Source of the DNA: a bacterium
GTDB taxonomy: Bacteria; Patescibacteriota; Saccharimonadia; Saccharimonadales; Saccharimonadaceae
Reading direction: 5' to 3'
NCBI GenBank assembly: GCA_030530385.1
Contig: JAUMVB010000002.1
Coordinates: 53,593-117,592, forward strand
Length of the DNA: 64,000 nt
Positions within the stretch are counted from its first letter, which is position 1. Every line of letters starts with the position of its first letter. A program made the position numbers and the translations under genes. The notes beneath the pieces are model-generated. The model saw nothing but the letters and a program-made list of their open reading frames with translations. It ran no database searches and had not been told where the DNA came from. Positions 17,691 to 26,661 of this stretch are shown here, piece by piece.

Positions 17691-18251
17691 ATGTATAGTC
17701 CGACTGATTTAAAAAAAGGCGTAGTAATCCAGCTTGAGGGTCAACCATATCGAGTGGTTGAATATAATCAAAAAGTTGTTGGTCGCGGGGGTAGTATCGT
17801 GAGTGTGAAAGTTAAAAATTTGGTAACTGGCGCACTTTTACCAAAAACATTTAAAGGCCAAGATAAGATTGAGCCAGCTGAGGTTGTCAACAAAAAAGTT
17901 CAATATCTTTATAATGATGGCGAAGATTTTCATTTTATGGATCCAGAAAGTTTTGAGCAGTTTCAGCTCTCAAAAGATATTATTGACGAAGCCGCTGGAT
18001 ATTTAAAAGAAGCTGATGAATTAAATTTGCAATTTTTTGATGGTAAAGTTATCAATGTTGAACTACCTAAAAACGTTTGGCTAAAGGTTGTTTATACTGA
18101 AAATGTAGTTAAAGGTGATACCACATCAAGTGTTTTGAAAGACGCGCAACTCGAAACTGGAATTACGGTAAAAGTTCCAGCTTTTATTAAGGAGAATGAC
18201 GTAATTTCGGTTGATACTTCAACTGGCGAATATCGCGAACGACAAAAATAG
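17691..18251 (+). CDS. efp: Elongation factor P
   Basis: Relieves ribosome stalling at polyproline. It is 186 aa with the three beta-barrel domains of EF-P. The tip of the domain-I loop reads VVGRGG with Arg at position 32, where many EF-Ps have Lys. An Arg tip is known in the EarP/rhamnose type; the matching modification gene is not in this window. It has an AGGAG site upstream. The frame of the next gene overlaps its end, but that gene really starts at 18268. Confidence 0.95.
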   Translation: MYSPTDLKKGVVIQLEGQPYRVVEYNQKVVGRGGSIVSVKVKNLVTGALLPKTFKGQDKIEPAEVVNKKVQYLYNDGEDFHFMDPESFEQFQLSKDIIDEAAGYLKEADELNLQFFDGKVINVELPKNVWLKVVYTENVVKGDTTSSVLKDAQLETGITVKVPAFIKENDVISVDTSTGEYRERQK

Positions 18252-18267
18252 GATTAAAGGAAATAGG

Positions 18268-20010
18268 ATGGGCAAGATCAAAAAGTGGAGTAGTGCTAAG
18301 TTTCAGCAATTCTGGAATTTAGTAGTAGCGAATCGTAAGAAGATCTTGCTCATTTTTTGTGGGCTAATTTTAATTGAAATAGTCATCCAGTGTGCTTGGC
18401 CACAAAATTTAACGCGCCCATTTATTAAAATTGGTATAAATAATTTTGGGTCAAAAAATCAAGAAGATCTATCTCGCGAGTTTAATGGTAATTTTATAGC
18501 TTCTAAAATTAGACTAAAATTTCGAGGTAGAATTGAAGATTTTAGAATTTCTGAGATGGGTGGAAAATTAGATTTTATAAATGTACAAAAGATAGTTTTT
18601 GAATATAGTATAGTTGAGAGAATAATCCCTTTTTCTTTATTTTGGCCATCTGAGATAACAAAAATTGAATATGAATTTGATGATGATCATTTGAATAATT
18701 TCATAAATAATTATGCAAAAAGCCATAAGATTGAACCTATAAATGCCGAACTCAAAATATCAGAACAGGGCAAGGCATTTATTCAGGATTTTGAAAAAGG
18801 ATACGAAGTTAATAAAAAAGAACTCAAAAAAGAAATTGTTAGTTTTGGTAAAAATAGTCCTAAAAAAGAAATTGTAGAGGTTTCTACTACGACAAAATCT
18901 CCTCAAAAGATGAACAAATATTTTGAACAAGCGAAAAGGCAGGTAGATAGGATACTTTCAAAAGAACTAGTGTTTAAATATCAACTGGGTAGTAAGAATA
19001 AAATTTATACAGTTGGAGGTGTAGAATTATCGAAGTGGATTGGACTAAATGATAATGGCTCATCTGTAAAGATAGAGGTTAATACTGAAGAGTATAAAAA
19101 ATTTATACGAAAAATTAATTTAGAACAAGAAGTTAAATCAGGCTTGAGTATTGTGAAAGTGATAGATGGAATTGAATCTAGCCGAGAGATTGGTAAACCA
19201 GGTTCAAGAGTTTCTGCTAGTCGAAATTTAGATCAAGTTACTAAATATTTTATGGGAGAAGATCTAAGCAATTCCTTTGTGCTTATAACTGAAAGTATTC
19301 CCCCGACAGAAAAACGTTACTATTCATACACTTTTTCTCAAACTGGTCTACAAGCTAAAATAAATGAAATTGGTCGTAGATATGATGTTCGCATTAGCTT
19401 ACAGCAACTAAATGGTAATATGTGGGGAGCCACTTGGAGAGGAGGAGAGGTTACGCCATCAGCTTCAACCTATAAACTTTTTGTGGCGTTGAGACTATTT
19501 AAAGAGATTGACGATGGTATAGTGACATGGGATGGATCAATCTCGGGGACGCCTATTAGAAGTTGCTTTTATCAAATGATAATTGCATCTACCAACGCTT
19601 GTGCAGAATCTTGGCTGAAACATTATTCTCGTTCTGATATGAATAATTTCATTCGTTCAATCGGCGTGAGCAACGCAACGAACTTTATGAATGGCGACGG
19701 GCCCATTACTACTTCAGCTGAAGATCTTAGAGGGACTATTGCTGAGGTGTATAAGGGTAATTTATCTAGTAGAGATAACCGAAATATCTTACTTGATCAT
19801 TTGGCACGTCAGCAGTGGCGTTCAGGAATACCGTCCGGCTCTAAAGGTCGAGTCTATGATAAAGTTGGCTTTTTATGGAATTATGTCCATGATACGGCGG
19901 TGGTTGAGCATCCTCGCGGAACTTATTCGATAGCGATTATGACTAGAAATGCTAACTATGCTACTATTGCTAAAATTACTCGTGAACTAGAAGCTTTTAT
20001 GTATCCGTGA
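18268..20010 (+). CDS. Membrane-anchored class A beta-lactamase-fold serine hydrolase
   Basis: I start at ATG 18268 (580 aa), which has AAAGGAAA upstream and brings the TM segment (about 27-48) near the N-terminus. The long middle region (60-360) resembles wall-binding or YoaR-like linker domains. The C-terminal 220 residues carry the penicillin-recognising triad: SxxK as S400-T-Y-K403, SxN as S441-T-N443 and a KTG-like K532-V-G534. No Glu166-type omega loop is obvious, so a transpeptidase or carboxypeptidase-like peptidoglycan role is as likely as beta-lactam hydrolysis. The stop codon TGA is part of the promoter of the next gene. Confidence 0.85.
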   Translation: MGKIKKWSSAKFQQFWNLVVANRKKILLIFCGLILIEIVIQCAWPQNLTRPFIKIGINNFGSKNQEDLSREFNGNFIASKIRLKFRGRIEDFRISEMGGKLDFINVQKIVFEYSIVERIIPFSLFWPSEITKIEYEFDDDHLNNFINNYAKSHKIEPINAELKISEQGKAFIQDFEKGYEVNKKELKKEIVSFGKNSPKKEIVEVSTTTKSPQKMNKYFEQAKRQVDRILSKELVFKYQLGSKNKIYTVGGVELSKWIGLNDNGSSVKIEVNTEEYKKFIRKINLEQEVKSGLSIVKVIDGIESSREIGKPGSRVSASRNLDQVTKYFMGEDLSNSFVLITESIPPTEKRYYSYTFSQTGLQAKINEIGRRYDVRISLQQLNGNMWGATWRGGEVTPSASTYKLFVALRLFKEIDDGIVTWDGSISGTPIRSCFYQMIIASTNACAESWLKHYSRSDMNNFIRSIGVSNATNFMNGDGPITTSAEDLRGTIAEVYKGNLSSRDNRNILLDHLARQQWRSGIPSGSKGRVYDKVGFLWNYVHDTAVVEHPRGTYSIAIMTRNANYATIAKITRELEAFMYP

Positions 20011-20016
20011 TATAAT
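20008..20016 (+). promoter_or_regulatory. Extended -10 promoter of tlyA overlapping a stop codon
   Basis: TG-A-TATAAT, in which the TGA is the stop codon of the upstream hydrolase. The hexamer ends 6 nt before ATG 20023. Confidence 0.6.
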
Positions 20017-20022
20017 ACAGTG

Positions 20023-20742
20023 ATGAAAATTAGATTAGATCACTTATTAGTTGAAAAGGGTTTAACGGAAAGTCGTTCTCAGGCTGAGAATTATATTAGG
20101 CTTGGGAAAGTTATTGTTGACGGAGTAAAACAGAGAAAGCCAGGATTTTTTGTAAATAAAGATTCTGATATTAAAATTCTTCAAAATACTCAATATGTTT
20201 CAAGAGCAGGTCTAAAGCTTGAAAGTGTAGCCAAAATTTTAAAGCTTGATTTTCGTAATAAAATTGTTTTAGATGTTGGCTCCAGTACCGGTGGCTTTAC
20301 TGATTATGCTCTACAGAATGGGGCGCAGAAGGTTATTGCTGTCGATGTTGGAACGAATCAACTTCACCCTAAGCTGCGGCTTAATTCTAAAATAGAGTTG
20401 CATGAGAAAACAGATATTCGTAATTTTAAAACAAAAGATTTAATTGATATCGTTGTGATTGATGTTAGTTTTATCTCTCTTAGGGATATTTTACCGAGCA
20501 TTGTGAACTTAATATCTAAAAATACACAAATTGTAGCAATGGTTAAGCCGCAATTTGAAGCAGGTAAGAATAATACAATCCGAGGTGTAGTTAAAAATAA
20601 CTCTCTAAGACGAAAAATTATGCAAGATTTTGAAAAATGGTGTAAGACAAATAATTTGTTCGCAGTAAATAAAAGGGATAGTGAAATTAAAGGCGCAAAG
20701 GGTAACCAAGAAAGATTCTACATATTAAAAAAGACTGTATAA
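20023..20742 (+). CDS. tlyA: TlyA-family rRNA 2'-O-methyltransferase
   Basis: About 240 aa. An N-terminal S4 RNA-binding domain (residues 3-60: IRLDHLLVEKGL...SRSQAENYIRLGKVIVDG) is followed by an FtsJ-like Rossmann methyltransferase with the SAM site VLDVGSSTGGFTDYAL and the later MVKPQFEAG motif. In other bacteria TlyA methylates 16S C1409 and 23S C1920. Start choice: ATG 20023 at leaderless spacing; a GTG directly before it (20020) is also possible. Confidence 0.93.
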   Translation: MKIRLDHLLVEKGLTESRSQAENYIRLGKVIVDGVKQRKPGFFVNKDSDIKILQNTQYVSRAGLKLESVAKILKLDFRNKIVLDVGSSTGGFTDYALQNGAQKVIAVDVGTNQLHPKLRLNSKIELHEKTDIRNFKTKDLIDIVVIDVSFISLRDILPSIVNLISKNTQIVAMVKPQFEAGKNNTIRGVVKNNSLRRKIMQDFEKWCKTNNLFAVNKRDSEIKGAKGNQERFYILKKTV

Positions 20743-20761
20743 TATTTTTATACAGTCTTTT
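20729..20761. terminator. Bidirectional terminator between tlyA and ychF
   Basis: A 13-bp perfect stem (20729-20741 with 20749-20761) with A and T flanks. The tlyA stop codon lies in the 5' arm. Confidence 0.85.
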
Positions 20762-20772
20762 ATTTTCTGGGC

Positions 20773-21849
20773 CTATACATTAAATCTAAATTCAACGACA
20801 TCATCTGGAGACATTATGTAATCTTTGCCTTCAGTTCTAATTTTCCCCGCCTGCTTTGCTACTTGTTCGCTGCCAGCTTGGACTAAATCATTATAATCAA
20901 TAATTTGAGCTGCAATAAACCCTCGTTCAAAATCCGTATGAATAACTCCTGCAGCCTGAGGGGCGGTCCAACCTTTATGAATTGTCCAAGCGTGTATTTC
21001 TTTTGGTCCTGCAGTCATGTAGCTTTGTAGGCCAAGGATGTCATACGCCGCGTGTATCATTTGGTTGAGGCCAGTTTCTTGGACGCCATAGCTTTCGAGA
21101 AGTTCTTTTGCATCATTCTCATCTAGGCCTTTTATTTCTTCTTCGAGCTTAGCGCATACAAAAATAGATTTTGCTGGAGAAACTAATTTGGCTAATTCTT
21201 CTTTTTTGTCTTGAGTAGATAAAGTATCCTCATCTACATTGAAAGCGTAAATTACAGGTTTTGCGGTCAAAAGATGAAGATCTGAAATTAGACTATGGTC
21301 AAGATCTTCTAAAGTAGATAGTGGTTTGCTAGATTGAAGATTTTCGAGCAGGCCGCTCAAATAATCAACTTGTGATCTAATTTTTGGGTTGGCTTTTGCC
21401 TCCTTTTGTAGTCTTGGAAGGCGATTTTCAATAGTTTGAATGTCTGCTAATATAAGTTCAGTATTGATTACTTCGATATCATTTTTAGGATTGACAGTGT
21501 TTGAAACATGGACAATATCGTCATTCTCAAAAGCGCGTACAATATGAACAATTGCGTCACATTGGCGAATATTTGCAAGGAATTTATTTCCTAAACCTTC
21601 GCCTTTTGAGGCTCCAGCGACAAGCCCGGCAATGTCGACAAAAGTAACCGTTGCCGGAATAATTTTCTGTGAACCGTAAATATCGGCTAGTTTAGCTAGT
21701 CGTGGGTCGGGGACCGGCACGATGCCTGTATTTGGTTCAATAGTTGCAAATGGATAATTCGCAGCTAAGATATCATTATTAGTTAGGGCATTAAATAAAG
21801 TTGATTTTCCGACATTGGGCAAGCCAACAATTCCAATTGATAAACTCAT
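20773..21849 (-). CDS. ychF: YchF/Ola1-family P-loop ATPase
   Basis: Ribosome-associated TRAFAC-class ATPase. 358 aa. The P-loop is GLPNVGKST (residues 9-17), [20 protein letters not shown] is the G3/switch II region, and the altered specificity motif (NVDE) replaces NKxD. The C-terminal TGS-like domain ends with [10 protein letters not shown] minus-strand TG-T-TAAAAT (21885-21877) plus an AAGGAG site gives a normal 5' leader, unlike many neighbours. It is divergent from the pilus operon. Confidence 0.96.
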   Translation of the reverse strand: MSLSIGIVGLPNVGKSTLFNALTNNDILAANYPFATIEPNTGIVPVPDPRLAKLADIYGSQKIIPATVTFVDIAGLVAGASKGEGLGNKFLANIRQCDAIVHIVRAFENDDIVHVSNTVNPKNDIEVINTELILADIQTIENRLPRLQKEAKANPKIRSQVDYLSGLLENLQSSKPLSTLEDLDHSLISDLHLLTAKPVIYAFNVDEDTLSTQDKKEELAKLVSPAKSIFVCAKLEEEIKGLDENDAKELLESYGVQETGLNQMIHAAYDILGLQSYMTAGPKEIHAWTIHKGWTAPQAAGVIHTDFERGFIAAQIIDYNDLVQAGSEQVAKQAGKIRTEGKDYIMSPDDVVEFRFNV

Positions 21850-21982
21850 TTTTCTCCTTATTAAAATTTAATTATAATTTTAACATAAAAGCTTAATTAT
21901 ATAAAATACTGTTACTTTAAATATACTACTAATATTTTGTGTCTGTTAAGGCTCAAAATGCTTGATTTTATTATTATGTTTA

Positions 21983-21991
21983 TGTTAAAAT
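21983..21991 (+). promoter_or_regulatory. Extended -10 promoter of the type IV pilus operon
   Basis: TG-T-TAAAAT ends 6 nt before the pilM ATG; a leaderless mRNA is predicted. Confidence 0.65.
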
Positions 21992-21997
21992 AGGGGC

Positions 21998-23041
21998 ATG
22001 ATTAATATTAAAGGTGTGGGCGAATTCTTTTCATTGGATATAGGTACAAATGCGATTCGTGCCGTCCAGCTTTCAAAAGAAGGCGAAAACTCTTGGAATC
22101 TAGTAGGGTTAGGCTATGTTTCGGTTGACCCTCAGATTATTTTGAGTGACTCTGAAGAAAGCCGCCGAAAACTTGGTGAAATTATCACTGCAATGATCGG
22201 GCAGAGTGATATTAAAGCTAAGAATGTGGCGATAAGTCTTTCGTCCCAGAAAACATATACAACAATTGTCGATGTTCCTGCTCGTGATGAAAAAGAACTA
22301 AAACAAACTATGGAATATCAGCTTGATCAACATATTCCAATGGCTATGGATGATGCGAAAGCTGATTGGGTTGCTTTAGGCCAATCTCAGGATAAGCCTG
22401 ACACCATGGAGGTTTTGATTGCTTCTACGGCAAAGAGTTATAGTGAAGGTCAACTAGAATTTATTGAGAATATCGGTTTTAATGTTATCGCTGCTGAGCC
22501 GGATTCTATTTCGATGACTCGTTCGCTTGAATCTCTATCCGATGTCGCTCAGTTGATTGTTGATTTCGGTGAGAATTCTGCTGATATTTCATTAGTGTAT
22601 AACGGAGCTCCTCGTCTTGTTCGAACTGTTCCGATAGGATTAGGTACGTTAGTTAAATCTGCTGTCCAGAATTTAAATATCAAAGAAGATCAAGCTAGAC
22701 AATTTATTTTGAAATTTGGATTAGCGCAAGATAAGCTTGATGCGCAAGTTTTTCGAGCTATTGAGTCTAATCTTGAGAATTTCGTTCAAGAACTTACAAA
22801 GTCTATAAAATTCTTCTCGACTAAATATCCGCAAGTTCCAGTTAGTGTTATATCCCTATCTGGATATGCTGGTATTATACCGCAGTTAGTTGAGTATGTT
22901 GCTTCTAAAACAGGTGTACAGACGGGTTCGGTGAATCCATTTCGGAGGGTTAATGTCCCGGCTAAATATCAACAAACTGTTGCGACTGTTGGTAATGAGT
23001 TTGCGGTAGCAGTTGGTCTTGCGGAAAGGGTTGAAAAATAA
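21998..23041 (+). CDS. pilM: Type IV pilus assembly protein PilM (actin-like)
   Basis: Cytosolic actin-fold ATPase that links the PilN/PilO membrane ring to the motor. 347 aa. The N-terminal FSLDIGTNAIRAVQLSK, the middle LIVDFGENSADISLVYNG and the late VISLSGYAGIIPQL are the phosphate- and nucleotide-binding segments. First gene of an operon of about 11 genes with overlapping or touching reading frames. Confidence 0.93.
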   Translation: MINIKGVGEFFSLDIGTNAIRAVQLSKEGENSWNLVGLGYVSVDPQIILSDSEESRRKLGEIITAMIGQSDIKAKNVAISLSSQKTYTTIVDVPARDEKELKQTMEYQLDQHIPMAMDDAKADWVALGQSQDKPDTMEVLIASTAKSYSEGQLEFIENIGFNVIAAEPDSISMTRSLESLSDVAQLIVDFGENSADISLVYNGAPRLVRTVPIGLGTLVKSAVQNLNIKEDQARQFILKFGLAQDKLDAQVFRAIESNLENFVQELTKSIKFFSTKYPQVPVSVISLSGYAGIIPQLVEYVASKTGVQTGSVNPFRRVNVPAKYQQTVATVGNEFAVAVGLAERVEK

Positions 23042-23817
23042 TGGTTCAAGTTAATCTTATTCCTAAAGTAAAACAGGATTTATTGAAAGCTCAAAAAATT
23101 AGAAACTGGGTTATTTTCTTTTCTATTGTTGCAGGTGGGGCTGCGATTGCTATTGTTGTTATGATGACTGTTGCGTTTGGAGCTCAAAGCCTTATCGTGG
23201 GGTCGAATGAGGATAATATAAAAAAGAAATTTGACCAGCTTTCAAAAAAAGATGGAATAAATGAAGCGATAGTTCTGCAAAATCAATTGAATCAGATTGA
23301 TAATATTCGTAAAAATGCCCCAAATGTTTCGCGTCTTTTAGGTCAAATAATTCCGACTATTCAGACTACAGGGGCGAATGAAGTTAGATTTGCTAGTGTT
23401 TCATATGATTCTGCTACAAGAGTCGTTTCAATAGATGGCAAATCAAAGGGCTATAATGCCTATAATGGATTTGTTAATGCTCTTAAAGAGACCCAAATTC
23501 TCTATCATAGCTCGGATAAAGCTAAGAATACTACCTGTACTGTTGAAGAGGCGCAATCTAACCAGAACGATTGTAAGATAGAATATCTAGTAGATCAAAG
23601 CTCTGAGATTCAAGGTGTGCAATCTTATGGTGATTCTCAAGAAGGAGGAAAAGAGCTATCTTTTAATATTAAGTTTACTCTTAATCCTGCAGCTATGCAA
23701 TTTACTGCTAAAGATTTTGCTGTTAAATCTCCTGCCAGAAAAGATGTAACAGATTCAAAGATGGCTATTCCTGACAATTTATTTACCGTTAAGGATAAAA
23801 ATAAAGAGGAAAAATAA
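23041..23817 (+). CDS. pilN: Type IV pilus protein PilN
   Basis: 258 aa. The extreme N-terminus (MVQVNLIPKVKQDLL) matches the PilN motif that docks into PilM. One TM segment follows (about 22-47), then a periplasm-like outside domain with a coiled segment and a ferredoxin-like fold. The start overlaps the pilM stop by one base. It pairs with the next gene, PilO. Confidence 0.88.
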   Translation: MVQVNLIPKVKQDLLKAQKIRNWVIFFSIVAGGAAIAIVVMMTVAFGAQSLIVGSNEDNIKKKFDQLSKKDGINEAIVLQNQLNQIDNIRKNAPNVSRLLGQIIPTIQTTGANEVRFASVSYDSATRVVSIDGKSKGYNAYNGFVNALKETQILYHSSDKAKNTTCTVEEAQSNQNDCKIEYLVDQSSEIQGVQSYGDSQEGGKELSFNIKFTLNPAAMQFTAKDFAVKSPARKDVTDSKMAIPDNLFTVKDKNKEEK

Positions 23818-24620
23818 TGAAAGAAGAAGTAGCAATTAAAAAATATAATGCTATCAACCGTGCTAACAGAACGATGTTTATATTTGTAGCTATTGCATCA
23901 GTAATAGTTGGTGCGGCGGTTGTTGGAATAATATTTTTGTCCCAGAAAATAGCATTTAAGGGTAAAGTTATAGGTGAACAGACAAAGACTCTTGCAGCCA
24001 TTGATCGTAGTAGTAATAATGTGGATGAGTTGATTGAAAAAGTTAAACTATTGAGGTCTAATGAGGCTTTATCTAGTGTTAAAAAAATAGATGGGGCTAA
24101 TAATCTTCAAGTTGTCGTTGATGCTTTGCCTAAGGTTGGTAATACCGCAGCGATAGGTAGTAGTTTGAGCGATGAAATCCTATCGGTAGCTGGTCTAACG
24201 GTAGAATCTATAAATGTCGATCCTGTATCGTCTGATTCTAGTGATACATCCAGTAATGCATCTTCTGCCTCTAGCTCTACAGGAGAAATATCTACAAGCC
24301 CAAATGCATTATCTAGCTCTGTTAAAACTGTAGGCTTTTCGATTTCGGTTAGTGCAAAGAGTGGGGCAGAACGCAAGGCTGCTGATATTATCCAGGAATT
24401 TCTTAAAAGAATGGAGAAATCAATACGAACCTTTAGCGTATCTAATATTACGTTAGAAATGAATAGCGAGAATCAAATTAATGTAAATATTACTGGTCAA
24501 GCTTTCTATCTACCGGATAATAGTATTAAACTAGAAGATAAAGTGATTAAATCTAATCAAAATAACACAAAATCGAATACATCCTCAAAGAATAGTAGCT
24601 CGACAGGAGGTAAAAAATAA
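23817..24620 (+). CDS. pilO: PilO-like pilus alignment protein
   Basis: 267 aa: short cytosolic tail, one TM segment (about 18-42), a coiled region, a very Ser/Thr-rich stretch (about 135-160), a compact domain (GFSISVSAKSGAERKAADIIQEFLKRME) like the PilO ferredoxin fold, and a disordered Ser/Asn/Lys tail. Identified by position after pilN and by topology; sequence identity to classic PilO is probably low. Confidence 0.75.
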   Translation: MKEEVAIKKYNAINRANRTMFIFVAIASVIVGAAVVGIIFLSQKIAFKGKVIGEQTKTLAAIDRSSNNVDELIEKVKLLRSNEALSSVKKIDGANNLQVVVDALPKVGNTAAIGSSLSDEILSVAGLTVESINVDPVSSDSSDTSSNASSASSSTGEISTSPNALSSSVKTVGFSISVSAKSGAERKAADIIQEFLKRMEKSIRTFSVSNITLEMNSENQINVNITGQAFYLPDNSIKLEDKVIKSNQNNTKSNTSSKNSSSTGGKK

Positions 24621-24874
24621 TGAGATCGCAAGATATTGCTATGATTATCCTGATTGCAGGAATTAGTATAGTAGTTTCTTACTTTGGTTTTCAGGCCATA
24701 CCAGGTGTTGGTAATCCATCTGAAGAAACTTACACTACAAAAACTATGCAGGAAATATCTTCTAATATAGCTGATCCAAGCAGTGAGATATTTAATAAAG
24801 AAGCAATTAACCCGACTGTTCAAACAGTTATTGGGGAAGATGGCGGAAATAAGATTTTGACTGAAAGTAAATAA
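24620..24874 (+). CDS. Small membrane protein of the pilus operon
   Basis: 84 aa with one N-terminal TM segment (about 6-27) and a polar outside tail. It overlaps pilO by one base and sits before pilB, where PilP would be in diderms. No PilP lipobox or domain is visible. Probably an accessory part of the inner-membrane alignment complex; function not known. Confidence 0.65.
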   Translation: MRSQDIAMIILIAGISIVVSYFGFQAIPGVGNPSEETYTTKTMQEISSNIADPSSEIFNKEAINPTVQTVIGEDGGNKILTESK

Positions 24875-24880
24875 GAAATA

Positions 24881-26650
24881 ATGGCTCTAATTACTAATGA
24901 TATTCAAGAAAAACTAGCAAAGCTCCTTGTAGAAGAGGGGCTTGTTAGGGCTGAAATTATAGATAGGGCCATTGGTGAATCTGCAAAGAAAGAAGAGTCT
25001 TTAGTTGCTTATCTTTTGTCAAATCAAGTTCTTGATAATGAAATTTTAGTCCATGCTGTTTCTCACGTGTCAGGGATTCCTTATGTGAATCTTGAGTCTG
25101 TTAATATACCGCAGGATGTTTTAGCCTTGATACCTCTTGAAGTCGCAGAGAGAAATATGGCTGTTCCTGTCGGTGAGGTTCAGAACCGTCTAGCGGTTGC
25201 TATGCTTGACGCTACTAATATTCAAGCTATAGATTATCTTTCAACATTGATTCAGCGGCCATTAAAAGTATTTATGGCGAGTCAGGAGTCGATTAAACAT
25301 GTTCTTGATCAGTACAAAACTGATCTTTCTGACGTTGATCAAATCGCCTCTAATATTGATGCTCAAGAGACGGCCGCCGAGCAGGCTAAAAGAAATGTTC
25401 AGACAATTGTTCAAGATTCGCCAATTTCTAAAGCTTTAAATACTATCTTGGAATACGCAGTTCGTTCGAAAGCATCTGATATCCATATTGAGCCGCTAGA
25501 AAAAGCTCTTAAGATTCGTTGTCGAATTGATGGTGTTTTGCGAGAAATAATGAATTTACCAAAAACTATTGAGCCAGCTCTTGTTTCGCGTATTAAAATT
25601 CTTTCTAACTTAAAGATTGACGAGCATCGTATTCCACAAGATGGCCAGTTTGCTGTTGCGGTTTCCGGTAAGGAAGTTGACCTACGTATTGCTATTTCAC
25701 CAGTTGTTTGGGGGGAACAAGTGGTTATTCGTTTGTTGGATAAAAGCGGTAATTCATTTAATTTAAAACAGATGGGTTATGCTGGTAGGGCTCTTCGTAC
25801 TATCGAGAAAGGTATTAAGGCTCCTAATGGGATGGTTTTAACTTCAGGACCAACTGGTTCGGGTAAGTCAACTTCGTTGTATGCTTTGATTAAAGAGATC
25901 AAAAGCGACGAAATTAATATTATCACTCTGGAGGATCCAGTTGAATATAAGATGGATGGAGTAAATCAGATTCAGGTCAATGCGGATGTTGGATTAACAT
26001 TTGCAGCGGGGCTACGCTCAATTTTGCGTCTTGACCCAGATGTGGTGATGGTCGGAGAGATTCGTGATGGTGAAACAGCCAACTTGGGTGTTCAGGCGGC
26101 TTTAACTGGGCACTTAGTGTTCTCAACACTTCACACTAATAGTGCAGCTGGAATTTTGCCTCGTTTAATAGATATGGGTATTGAGCCATTTTTGATTGCT
26201 TCAACTGTGAATACGATCATTGGGCAGAGGCTTGTGAGGCGAGTTTCGTCTAAGAGAAACACTTATCAATCTGATCCGCTTCAAACCCAGAGCATTATCG
26301 AGACAGTTGGTCATCTTTTACCAAAAACACCAGAAGAAGTCGAGCGCGTATCTGAGGACTTGGGGTATAAGAACCTACCGTTAGCAAATCAAAAGTCTTA
26401 TACTTTAGTAAAAGGTCGTGATACGCCGCAGACGCCAGGAGGGTATTCGGGTCGCGCTGGACTTTATGAAGTGATGGAGGTGACAGACGAAATTCGAGAG
26501 CTTATCATTAAACATGCTACATCGAATGAAGTTCAAAAAGTTGCTGTAGAACAAGGCATGATTACAATGCGCCAAGATGGGTACTTAAAAGCGCTAACGG
26601 GCATAACAACATTAGAAGAAGTTAATAGGGTTGCAGCAGATACTGCTTAA
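24881..26650 (+). CDS. pilB: Type IV pilus extension ATPase PilB, lacking the zinc tetracysteine
   Basis: Hexameric motor for pilus assembly. 589 aa. An N-terminal MshEN-like domain (1-150) precedes the ATPase with Walker A GPTGSGKS at 323-330, an Asp box (DPVEYKMDGVNQIQVN), Walker B (LRLDPDVVMVGEIRDGETA) and a His box (TGHLVFSTLHTN). The C-terminal metal site normally made of two CxxC pairs is absent: the segment from RRVSSKRN (about 450) to GGYSGRAGLYE (about 526) has no Cys, and the whole protein has a single Cys. Confidence 0.94.
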   Translation: MALITNDIQEKLAKLLVEEGLVRAEIIDRAIGESAKKEESLVAYLLSNQVLDNEILVHAVSHVSGIPYVNLESVNIPQDVLALIPLEVAERNMAVPVGEVQNRLAVAMLDATNIQAIDYLSTLIQRPLKVFMASQESIKHVLDQYKTDLSDVDQIASNIDAQETAAEQAKRNVQTIVQDSPISKALNTILEYAVRSKASDIHIEPLEKALKIRCRIDGVLREIMNLPKTIEPALVSRIKILSNLKIDEHRIPQDGQFAVAVSGKEVDLRIAISPVVWGEQVVIRLLDKSGNSFNLKQMGYAGRALRTIEKGIKAPNGMVLTSGPTGSGKSTSLYALIKEIKSDEINIITLEDPVEYKMDGVNQIQVNADVGLTFAAGLRSILRLDPDVVMVGEIRDGETANLGVQAALTGHLVFSTLHTNSAAGILPRLIDMGIEPFLIASTVNTIIGQRLVRRVSSKRNTYQSDPLQTQSIIETVGHLLPKTPEEVERVSEDLGYKNLPLANQKSYTLVKGRDTPQTPGGYSGRAGLYEVMEVTDEIRELIIKHATSNEVQKVAVEQGMITMRQDGYLKALTGITTLEEVNRVAADTA

Positions 26651-26661
26651 AAGGAGAGAAA

